NCBI GenBank assembly: GCA_902563555.1
Contig: CACEXM010000001.1
Coordinates: 62,001 to 126,000, forward strand
Origin: an uncultured Pelagibacteraceae bacterium
GTDB lineage: Bacteria > Pseudomonadota > Alphaproteobacteria > Pelagibacterales > Pelagibacteraceae
DNA: 64,000 bases
Reading direction: 5' to 3'
Below the pieces are notes generated by a model, which was not told the DNA's origin, searched no databases, and saw nothing but the letters and a program-made list of their open reading frames with translations. Numbering within the stretch: the stretch's first letter is position 1; every line of letters begins with the position of its first letter. The position numbers and the translations under genes are program-made. Below, one piece after another: positions 55,954 to 63,498 of the stretch.

Positions 55954-56040
55954 TTATGCCTCTTCTTTGTTTATTTATATGTTCCAATTTTAAGATTAAT
56001 TTGACCTATATGTAAAACAAAAAAATGATCATTATAGTTA

Positions 56041-56057
56041 CACAACTTTAAGTTGTG
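56041..56057. promoter_or_regulatory. 17-bp perfect palindrome in the tauA / aminotransferase divergent region
   Basis: Seen: CACAACTT-T-AAGTTGTG, perfectly symmetric about 56049, in the 174-base gap between tauA (minus) and the aminotransferase (plus). Position and symmetry fit an operator for one dimeric regulator serving both directions. Taurine regulators of the GntR/MocR type (TauR) bind such regions in other bacteria; whether one exists in this genome is not seen here. The rest of the gap is AT-rich with no clear pair of promoters. Confidence 0.55.
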
Positions 56058-56127
56058 ACATTATTTTGGTGGTTAATTTCTATTAATTAGTCTAAGGATT
56101 TAACTATTAAACATTTTAAATTTATTT

Positions 56128-57474
56128 ATGAGCTCAGAAAAAAGAACGTCAGTGCCTAATTCACTCAATGAACATTGGATGCCATTTACATCTAATAAGG
56201 ATTTTAAAGAAAATCCAAAATTGATTGTTGAGGCAAAAGGTGTTTATTTAAAAAATCATCATGGCAAAACACAAATTGATGCAAGCTCAGGATTATTCTG
56301 TAATCCATTGGGACATGGAAGAAAAGAAATTATCGAAGCAATAACAAATCAATTAAACACTCTTGATTATTGTCAGCCGTTTCAACAAGGATTTGGTGGT
56401 TCATTTGAATTAGCAACAAGAATTTCAAAACACACACCAGGAAATTTAAATAAAATTTTTTATACGATATGTGGATCTACTGCAGTAGAAACCGCAATAA
56501 AGATTAGTATTGCATATCACAAAGCAAGAGGTGAGGGACAAAGATTTAGATTTGTAGGTAGAGAACGTGCTTATCATGGTATGAATATTGGAGCAACCTC
56601 AGTAGGTGGTATGATCAATAACGTTAAAGCGTATGCAAGTGTATTGATGCCAGGAGTTGTTCACATGAGACACACACATTTAGATGAACATAAATTTATT
56701 TCAGGTCAACCAGAAACGGGAGCTGAGATTGCAAATGACTTAGAGAGAATTTGTACTAATTTTGGTTCTGAAAACATCGCAGCTTGTATTGTTGAACCTA
56801 TTGCTGGTTCAACAGGAACGTTAGTGCCACCAGTTGGATATTTACAAAGACTAAGAGAACTTTGTGACAAACATAAAATACTCTTAATTTTTGATGAGGT
56901 TATCACGGGCTGGGGAAGAACTGGTTCAGCTTTTGGAGCTCAAGAGTTTGGCGTAACACCTGACATAATGACAATGGCAAAAGCAACAACTAATGGAATA
57001 GTTCCTTTTGGTGTGGTTGCTTGTAAAGAAGAAATTTACGATGCGGTGATGGATAATTCTCCAAAAGGTGCAATAGAATTATTTCATGGTTATACATATT
57101 CTGGAATCCCAGTTTCAGTAGCTGCGGCTTTAGCTGTTCAAGATATTTTTGAAAAGGAAGATATTTTTAATAGAGCTAAGGAACTTGCTCCTTACTTTCA
57201 AGAAGGTCTATTTTCTCTAAAAGACATTGATGTAGTGGATAATATTAGAGGTTATGGAATGATGGGTGGTATAGATATTAAAACTGATGGTAGACCCGGC
57301 AAAGCTGGTTTAGCTACTTTCAAACATTGTTACGATGCAGGCGTAAATTTCAAAGCTACTGGTGATTGTTTAATTATAGCACCAATGTTTATATGTGAAA
57401 AAAAACACATTGATGAAATTATAGAAAAATTAAGAACAGGAATAACTAATTACGCAAAGAGTAAAAAGAATTAA
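56128..57474 (+). CDS. tpa: Omega-amino-acid / taurine:pyruvate-type aminotransferase (class III)
   Basis: 448 aa. Seen: HWMPFTSNKDFKENPKLIVEAKGVYLKNHHGKTQIDASSGLFCNPLGHGR, FYTICGSTAVETAIKISIAYHKARG, RAYHGMNIGATSVGG, LLIFDEVITGWGRTGSAFG with Asp256, and the PLP Lys285 in MTMAKATTNG. Known relatives: beta-alanine:pyruvate and taurine:pyruvate aminotransferase; the latter makes sulfoacetaldehyde and alanine. Next gene is alanine dehydrogenase, and tauA is divergent, which fits Tpa. Substrate is inferred. Starts after a plain AT-rich leader. Confidence 0.82.
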   Translation: MSSEKRTSVPNSLNEHWMPFTSNKDFKENPKLIVEAKGVYLKNHHGKTQIDASSGLFCNPLGHGRKEIIEAITNQLNTLDYCQPFQQGFGGSFELATRISKHTPGNLNKIFYTICGSTAVETAIKISIAYHKARGEGQRFRFVGRERAYHGMNIGATSVGGMINNVKAYASVLMPGVVHMRHTHLDEHKFISGQPETGAEIANDLERICTNFGSENIAACIVEPIAGSTGTLVPPVGYLQRLRELCDKHKILLIFDEVITGWGRTGSAFGAQEFGVTPDIMTMAKATTNGIVPFGVVACKEEIYDAVMDNSPKGAIELFHGYTYSGIPVSVAAALAVQDIFEKEDIFNRAKELAPYFQEGLFSLKDIDVVDNIRGYGMMGGIDIKTDGRPGKAGLATFKHCYDAGVNFKATGDCLIIAPMFICEKKHIDEIIEKLRTGITNYAKSKKN

Positions 57475-57483
57475 ATTTCGTTA

Positions 57484-58602
57484 ATGAGAATTGGCGTTCC
57501 TAAAGAAATAAAACCTCAAGAAAATAGAATTGGCCTGACACCCGATAGTGTAAAAACTTTAGTTTCAGAAGGCCATGAAGTTTTAGTTGAGAATAATGGT
57601 GGTTTTGAAGCTGGTTTTGAAAATGATCAGTACAAAAAAGCTGGCGCAAAAATTATAGAAGAAGCTAGTGATATTTTTAATGATGCTGAGATAATTGTAA
57701 AAGTTAAAGAGCCTCAAAAAGTTGAGGTTGAAATGATTAGGGAAAATCAAATTGTTTATACCTATTTACATTTAGCTGCCGCAAAAGAATTAACAGAGGG
57801 TTTGGTAAAATCAAAAAGTATTAATATTGCTTATGAAACCATCACTGATGACAATGGACGACTTCCTTTGTTGGCACCTATGAGCGCTGTAGCTGGACGT
57901 ATGTCAGTTCAAGCAGGAGCACATTGTCTAGAAAAAAATCAAAAAGGTAGGGGAGTTTTATTAGGAGGAGCTCCAGGCGGTGAACCCGCAAATGTTTTAA
58001 TTTTAGGTGGGGGTGTTGTAGGTGAAAATGCTGCAACAATAGCAACTGGCATGAAAGCAAAAGTTCATGTTGTAGATAAATCAGAAGCAAGACTAAAACA
58101 ATTAGTTGGAATGTTTGGAGACAAAATTATTCCAGAACAAAGTGACAAAATAGATTTAAAAAAGTTAGTAGCTGAAGCTGACTTAATAGTAGGTGGGGTC
58201 TTAATCCCGGGAGCAGAAGCACCAAAATTAGTTACTAAAGATATGCTTAAATTGATGAAAAGAGGTTCTGTAATTGTTGATGTTGCTATAGATCAAGGTG
58301 GATGTGTAGAAACAAGTAAACCCACAACATTTAATGATCCAACTTTTATAGTAGATAATGTCGTTCATTATTGTGTAGCGAACATGCCAGGTGGAGTTCC
58401 AAGAACTTCGACTATTGCATTAAATAAAGCAACACTTCCATATCTGGTAAAATTAGCTAATAAAGGTTATCAAAAAGCTCTTGGTGAAGATAAAAACTTT
58501 CTAGCAGGATTAAATGTTTATAAGGGTCATGTGACTTATAAAGCGGTTGCAGATGTTTTTGGACATGAATATGTTAATCCAGGAGATGCAATCAATAACT
58601 AA
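57484..58602 (+). CDS. ald: Alanine dehydrogenase
   Basis: 372 aa. Seen: MRIGVPKEIKPQENRIGLTPDSVKTLVSEGHEVLVENNGG (N-terminal signature 2-41), KVKEPQKVEVEMI, YTYLHLAAAKELTEGLV, the Rossmann loop NVLILGGGVVGENAATIATGMKAKVHVVDKSEARLKQL, and IVDVAIDQGGCVETSKPTTFNDPTFIVDNVVHYCVANMPGGVPRTSTIALN. All family blocks are complete. It oxidises alanine to pyruvate and ammonia with NAD and so recycles the aminotransferase acceptor. Ten bases from the aminotransferase and 4 from the next gene, so one operon. Confidence 0.95.
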   Translation: MRIGVPKEIKPQENRIGLTPDSVKTLVSEGHEVLVENNGGFEAGFENDQYKKAGAKIIEEASDIFNDAEIIVKVKEPQKVEVEMIRENQIVYTYLHLAAAKELTEGLVKSKSINIAYETITDDNGRLPLLAPMSAVAGRMSVQAGAHCLEKNQKGRGVLLGGAPGGEPANVLILGGGVVGENAATIATGMKAKVHVVDKSEARLKQLVGMFGDKIIPEQSDKIDLKKLVAEADLIVGGVLIPGAEAPKLVTKDMLKLMKRGSVIVDVAIDQGGCVETSKPTTFNDPTFIVDNVVHYCVANMPGGVPRTSTIALNKATLPYLVKLANKGYQKALGEDKNFLAGLNVYKGHVTYKAVADVFGHEYVNPGDAINN

Positions 58603-58606
58603 TTAG

Positions 58607-61051
58607 ATGGAAAAAAAACTTCCAAGTAGCACAAAAGTTGTTGTGATAGGAGGTGGGGTAGTAGGTTGCTCTGTTGCTTATCATTTAGCTAAATTTGGTT
58701 GGAGAAACACAATCCTTTTAGAAAGAGATCAATTAACGTCAGGAACAACTTGGCATGCAGCAGGTTTAGTGAGCCAGTTGGGTCCAACTGCAGCAGTCAC
58801 AAAAATTAGAAAATATACTTTAGATTTATATAAAGAGCTTGAAAAAAAAGTTGATCATTCTGCAGGGTTAAGATTAAACGGAGCACTTTCAATCGCTCAA
58901 TATAAAGGAAGATGGCAAGAACTTCAAAGACAAGCAACGACCGCACAACTTTACGATGTTGATGTAAGAATTTTAGATAAAGATCAAATCAAAAAAGATT
59001 ATCCCATAATCAATACAGATGAAGTTATAGGAGGTATTTTAATGCCAGGTGATGGTGCTGCAGACCCCTCTGGTGTTACTCATATGTTGGCTAAAGCAGC
59101 AAGAATGGAAGGTGCACAAATTTTTGAAAAGTCACCTGTTGAAGAAATTTTAACTAAAGAAGGAAAAATTTCTGGAGTTAAGGTCAAGGGACAAAAAATT
59201 GAATGTGAATATATTGTTTTAGCTTCAGGCATGTGGTCAAGGCAAATAGGAGAAAAAGCTGGTGTGAGTATTCCATTATATCCAGCAGAACATTTCTACA
59301 TTATTACTGAGCCAATTAAAAATTTATCTAAAACTTTACCAGTTGTTAGAGATTTTGATAATCGAACTTATATAAAAGAAGATGCAGGAAAAATACTTGT
59401 TGGAATTTTTGAAGGAAATTCAATTCCTGCCTGGAATAAAACTAATAAAGTTCCAGAAGATTTTTCCTTTGGTGAATTTCAAGAAAATTTTGAACATTTT
59501 GAACCTTATTTAGCTTCAGCAATTAAAAGATTTCCAATCTTAGAAACTGCTGGAATAAGAAAATTTTTTTCTGGACCAGAATCTTTTACTCCTGACACCA
59601 ACACATTATTAGGAGAGGTACCTGAAATTAAAAATTTTTTTGTATGTTGTGGGTTAAATAGTATTGGAATAGGGAGTGGCGGTGGTGTGGGTAAGGTTAC
59701 AGCAGAGTGGTTGATGACTGGTCATATTAATGAAGATATTTTTAGCTATGATATAAAAAGATTTCAAAAATTTCATTCGGAATTAGGTTTTATAAAAAAA
59801 AGAATTACAGAGTCATTGGGAGATTTGTATGGAATGCATTGGCCATTTAAACAACACAAAACTTCTAGAGATATAAAAAAACTTCCACATCATGATAATT
59901 TAAAAAGCTTTGGAGCCTGCTTTGGTGTATCAGGCGGATATGAAAGACCCATGTGGTTTGCACTTGATGGTGAGAAAACGAAATATGAGTATAGTTATAA
60001 CTATCAAAGTTGGTATCCCTCAGCTGAGTATGAAACAAATAATACGATAAAAAATGTTGGTTTGTTTGATTTAACCCCTTTTTCAAAATTTGAAATCAAA
60101 TCCGATAAAGCCCATCAAGAATTACAAAGAATTTGTACTGCAAATATTAAAAAAGAAGTTGGTAAATGTACCTATACTCATATGTTAAACTCAGATGGAG
60201 GAATTGAGACTGATTTAACTATAGCGGCGATAGATGAAAACCATTTTAGAATAATTAGTTCTGCCGCAACAAGAGAAAGAGACAAGCATCACATCAAAAA
60301 ACATTTAAATAAAGATATTGAATTGAAAGATGTAACTGATGATTATTGTGTTTTTGGTTTATTTGGACCCAAAAGCAGAAATCTTTTAAGTTCATTAAGT
60401 AAAGATAATTTTGATAATGAAAATTTCAAATTTGGAACAGCAAAATTTATTTCAATCGAGGATATTAGAATTTGGACACAGAGATTGTCTTATGTTGGGG
60501 AGTTAGGATATGAACTTTACGTTAAAGCCAAAGATGCGAAAAAAATTTATGAATTAATTATAGAAAAAGGTAAAAATTTTAATCTTTCAAATTGTGGTAT
60601 GCACGCAATGGATATTATGCGAATGGAGAGTGGCTTTCTACATTGGGGACACGATATTTCACCTGAGGAAAATCAATATCAAGCAGGCTTATCTTTTACA
60701 ATCAGTAATAAAAAAAAAGTAGATTTTATTGGTAAGTCAGCTCTTGAAAAAATTAATAATAAGAAGATCAAAACAAGATTTGCTATGTTTACCTTAAAAG
60801 ATAGTAAACCTGGAGAACCGCTATTACTTCATGATGAGCCTATTTATTTAGAAGATAAGATAATAGGTAGATCAACTTCAGGAAATTACTCTTTTAACTT
60901 TAAGAAAAATCTGACTTTTGGTTACATTAAAAACGATTTTTCCAATGAAAAATTGAGAGATAGTAAATTATTTATCGAGGTTGAGAAAAGGAAATACGAA
61001 ATTGAATTGATTAATAAACCATTAAAACAGACTAATTTTAAGACAAATTAA
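58607..61051 (+). CDS. FAD-dependent dimethylglycine/sarcosine dehydrogenase-like protein, second copy
   Basis: 814 aa, same two-part design as the protein at 20966. Seen: FAD loop GGGVVG at residues 16-21, TSGTTWHAAGL with His50 at the covalent FAD site, CCGLNSIGIGSGGGVGKVTAEWL, and the GcvT-like half from about 430 with VGLFDLTPFSKFEIKS, SYVGELGYELYVKA, GMHAMDIMRMESGF and SFTISNKKKVDFIGKSALEK. It is a diverged paralogue; the two differ in most surface residues. It follows ald by 4 bases, so is read with the sulfonate-type aminotransferase. No ETF genes are next to it, so it may use the ETF encoded at 23.4-25.1 kb. Substrate unknown. Confidence 0.82.
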   Translation: MEKKLPSSTKVVVIGGGVVGCSVAYHLAKFGWRNTILLERDQLTSGTTWHAAGLVSQLGPTAAVTKIRKYTLDLYKELEKKVDHSAGLRLNGALSIAQYKGRWQELQRQATTAQLYDVDVRILDKDQIKKDYPIINTDEVIGGILMPGDGAADPSGVTHMLAKAARMEGAQIFEKSPVEEILTKEGKISGVKVKGQKIECEYIVLASGMWSRQIGEKAGVSIPLYPAEHFYIITEPIKNLSKTLPVVRDFDNRTYIKEDAGKILVGIFEGNSIPAWNKTNKVPEDFSFGEFQENFEHFEPYLASAIKRFPILETAGIRKFFSGPESFTPDTNTLLGEVPEIKNFFVCCGLNSIGIGSGGGVGKVTAEWLMTGHINEDIFSYDIKRFQKFHSELGFIKKRITESLGDLYGMHWPFKQHKTSRDIKKLPHHDNLKSFGACFGVSGGYERPMWFALDGEKTKYEYSYNYQSWYPSAEYETNNTIKNVGLFDLTPFSKFEIKSDKAHQELQRICTANIKKEVGKCTYTHMLNSDGGIETDLTIAAIDENHFRIISSAATRERDKHHIKKHLNKDIELKDVTDDYCVFGLFGPKSRNLLSSLSKDNFDNENFKFGTAKFISIEDIRIWTQRLSYVGELGYELYVKAKDAKKIYELIIEKGKNFNLSNCGMHAMDIMRMESGFLHWGHDISPEENQYQAGLSFTISNKKKVDFIGKSALEKINNKKIKTRFAMFTLKDSKPGEPLLLHDEPIYLEDKIIGRSTSGNYSFNFKKNLTFGYIKNDFSNEKLRDSKLFIEVEKRKYEIELINKPLKQTNFKTN

Positions 61052-61899
61052 ACTTTATTTTTTAAAAGAAAAACAAATATAAAGCCAGTGATGTACATAA
61101 TCAAAGCGTATGAAGCCGTTGGAGTTATGTAGACTATATCTGTACCGAATATTTGTGTAGAAACAAATATCGCTAAAGTACCATTTTGTAATCCACATTC
61201 TAAAGCAATACATTTTTGTTGTTTTATTCCTGAGGCAAAAGTTTTACCAAGGTAATAAGCCACAATCATCATTGTTATATTTAGAATAAAAGTAATGAAA
61301 CCTGCTTGCATTAGAAAATCTATAAAACTTTCTCTTTCCTCATAAAACGCAGCTAAAAAAAAAATAATAAATAACATTATGTTGAGTTTTTCAAATATTT
61401 GAATTTTCGAATTTACAAAATTTTCAGCAAATTTTCTTATAATCATCCCTAAGATTACCGGAACAGTTACAACCAAAAACATTTTTAGCGCTATACCAGT
61501 CATTGAAATATTTTGAGAAATATTTTTAATTCCAAGTAAATCAGCAGATGTAAAGATTATAAGAGGAACGGTAATAATAGAAATTAAACTGATTATAGCC
61601 GTTAAAGTAATAGATAAAGCAACATCTCCTTTAGCAAACTTTGTTAATATATTAGACGTAACACCACCCGGCGCAGCAGCGATAATCATAACTCCAATGG
61701 CTATTTCAGGTGATACATTAAAAATAATAATTAAAAAGTAAGCAACTAATGGAAGAATAATTAGTTGAGAAAAAAAACCAACAAAAAAATCTTTTGGAGT
61801 TTTTAATACTCTCGTAAAATCTTCAATCTTTAAACCTAAACCTAAACCAAACATTATTAATGCGAGTATGATAGGTGCTATTTTTGTTACTATCTCCAT
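61048..61899 (-). CDS. Bile acid:sodium symporter (BASS)-family transporter
   Basis: 283 aa, about nine hydrophobic segments. Seen: IALIMFGLGLGLKIEDFTRVLKTPKDFFVGFFSQLIILPLVAYFL (residues about 14-58), VMIIAAAPGGVTSNILTKFAKGDVALSITLTA with the sodium-site crossover motif, CIALECGLQNGTLAIFVSTQIFG, and a C-terminal helix. It is a Na+-coupled importer of organic anions in marine bacteria (pyruvate, bile-acid-like or pantoate in relatives). It converges with the dehydrogenase gene by a 4-base overlap. Confidence 0.88.
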   Translation of the reverse strand: MEIVTKIAPIILALIMFGLGLGLKIEDFTRVLKTPKDFFVGFFSQLIILPLVAYFLIIIFNVSPEIAIGVMIIAAAPGGVTSNILTKFAKGDVALSITLTAIISLISIITVPLIIFTSADLLGIKNISQNISMTGIALKMFLVVTVPVILGMIIRKFAENFVNSKIQIFEKLNIMLFIIFFLAAFYEERESFIDFLMQAGFITFILNITMMIVAYYLGKTFASGIKQQKCIALECGLQNGTLAIFVSTQIFGTDIVYITPTASYALIMYITGFIFVFLLKNKV

Positions 61900-61943
61900 G
61901 ACCCCTTTGCATAATAGTAAAATATTTATAAAATATTAAAGTT

Positions 61944-62921
61944 TTATGAAATTGCAATCAAATTCAAAATTCTTGTTATAAATTTTGATTTTTCTCTAAA
62001 AAAATCTAATTGATACTTAAGTATCTGGTCTCTGTTATTTCCTGTTAAAAAATATTGCTTTTTATCATTAATTTTTAGATTTCCTTTTTTAATTAAAAAT
62101 TTACATTTTCTTATAACTGTTGCTCTTGGAATATTTGTCATTTCTGAAATAGACATAGCACTTAAACCTGGTTTGGTTAGCTGAAGAGGATTAGTAAATG
62201 TATCATCAACAAAATGTTTGTTATCTCTATTTATAGAAAAGTCTCTTGGAAATGTCTTTGTATTTAATGCTTGATGCATCATAATTGTTCCTATGACATG
62301 AACAGTTGTTAAGTCATTAAACATTTTTTGATAACCAATAATCCATGGAATTTGCATTCTATAATACCACCTCCAACATAACGTAAAATTTTTTTTTATT
62401 AATTTTTCTAAACTATTCTTGTCAATTTTTTTATCATATATTTTTTCTTTATTTAAAAGCTCTCCTACTCTAGCAAGATATTTAGCAGTTAGTGGTATTT
62501 GATTTTGTGGTTTAACATATACATAAGCAGATCCATCAATTTCAACTTGTTTTTTTTTTCTCTTGATAACACCTAATTTTTCTAGTTCTAAAACTTTACG
62601 TCTTAAAGTTTCTTTAGGTAAATTAAGTTTTTCACATAATTCTGAGATACTAAACTTATCTATTTTTAAATTATCTTTTGCATAATATTGGTCATAATTT
62701 TGTGTAATATTAACTTGGTGATAGAAATTTAAAGTTTTTTCAACTAAGGAAATTATTATCAAAAATTTTATATGATCTTGAAAAGATGTGTAGATACCAT
62801 TAATCCAATTCCACTGATGTGTAATCCAATCTGTGCCTAGGGCTTCATAATTTTGTAAAATACAATTATAAACTTGATCCTCTGAGAGTGTTTTTGAAAA
62901 ATCTATTTGTTTAACTTCCAT
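61944..62921 (-). CDS. Putative transcriptional regulator with two winged-helix motifs
   Basis: 325 aa. Seen: two helix-turn-helix units, FSISELCEKLNLPKETLRRKVLELEKLGVIKRKKKQ (about residues 91-126) and LSAMSISEMTNIPRATVIRKCKFLIKKGNLKINDKKQYFLTG (about 252-293), either side of a central aromatic/helical region (LCWRWYYRMQIPWIIGYQ). No signal peptide or membrane segment. The tandem DNA-binding units suggest binding to two half-sites. No close family recognised; it is the only candidate regulator near the tau palindrome besides the LysR gene. It is divergent from the small tail-anchored genes. Confidence 0.6.
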   Translation of the reverse strand: MEVKQIDFSKTLSEDQVYNCILQNYEALGTDWITHQWNWINGIYTSFQDHIKFLIIISLVEKTLNFYHQVNITQNYDQYYAKDNLKIDKFSISELCEKLNLPKETLRRKVLELEKLGVIKRKKKQVEIDGSAYVYVKPQNQIPLTAKYLARVGELLNKEKIYDKKIDKNSLEKLIKKNFTLCWRWYYRMQIPWIIGYQKMFNDLTTVHVIGTIMMHQALNTKTFPRDFSINRDNKHFVDDTFTNPLQLTKPGLSAMSISEMTNIPRATVIRKCKFLIKKGNLKINDKKQYFLTGNNRDQILKYQLDFFREKSKFITRILNLIAIS

Positions 62922-63033
62922 AAATTAAAATTGGTATTAATGACCCAAATTGAACACTTGTCAACCAAATACAGACCCATATTGGACTTTTTCGCAAATT
63001 GAAAAAAATTATACTTTATGTTTTATAAGCTAA

Positions 63034-63246
63034 ATGAAAAATAAAGGCTTTACAGATTTAAATACCGAAATCGAGACCCCAAATGATTTCAGTGGAGCTG
63101 GAGAGCCTTTAAAAAGAAGAGTTGATATCAACGTTTTAAAATCAAAACTTCAAGAGACTGAGAGTAGAGAGTTCAAAAAAAATCTTATCATTTTAATATT
63201 GCTATTTACAATGTTGGGAGTTTTAGGGATCAACCTCTCATTATAA
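63034..63246 (+). CDS. Small tail-anchored protein (first of a pair)
   Basis: 70 aa. Seen: a polar N-terminal half (FTDLNTEIETPNDFSGAGEPLKRR), then RVDINVLKSKLQETESREFKKNLIILILLFTMLGVLGINLSL, with one C-terminal membrane helix (about 48-67) and no signal peptide. The block D-I-N-V-L-x-S/N-K/R at residues 32-39 recurs in the next gene. -35/-10-like TTGAAA and TTTATA lie upstream at 17-base spacing. No family recognised. It overlaps the next gene by TAATGA. Confidence 0.65.
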   Translation: MKNKGFTDLNTEIETPNDFSGAGEPLKRRVDINVLKSKLQETESREFKKNLIILILLFTMLGVLGINLSL

Positions 63247-63494
63247 TGAAATTTGCAAATATAAGTTTTTCATGGTTTAATACCCTAATGAAAAATTCTG
63301 GTTTTAATGTTAAAGAAAAATTAATTGAAAAATATCTTGTTAAAGACAATATAAAAAACCAATCGAAAAGTACAAATATTAATGTTTTACTAAACAGAGT
63401 AAGGACTGAAAAAAAGAATGAAAGTATGAGGAAATTATACTTTTCTGCTGTAGCTTCTACTGGTTTAGTATTATTTGGACTTCTGATTTTCTAA
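63246..63494 (+). CDS. Small tail-anchored protein (second of a pair)
   Basis: 82 aa. Seen: an amphipathic N-terminus (FSWFNTLMKNSGFNVKEKLIEKYLVKD), STNINVLLNRVRTEKKNESMRKLYFSAVASTGLVLFGLLIF with a C-terminal helix (about 66-81). The I-N-V-L-x-x-K/R-x-x-x-x-E-x-x-x-E-x-x-x-L pattern, then the membrane helix, matches the preceding protein, so the two are diverged paralogues with different heads. Its ATG overlaps the previous stop. It lies next to guaC convergently by 4 bases. Function unknown; a membrane-bound complex of both is likely. Confidence 0.65.
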   Translation: MKFANISFSWFNTLMKNSGFNVKEKLIEKYLVKDNIKNQSKSTNINVLLNRVRTEKKNESMRKLYFSAVASTGLVLFGLLIF

Positions 63495-63498
63495 AAAT

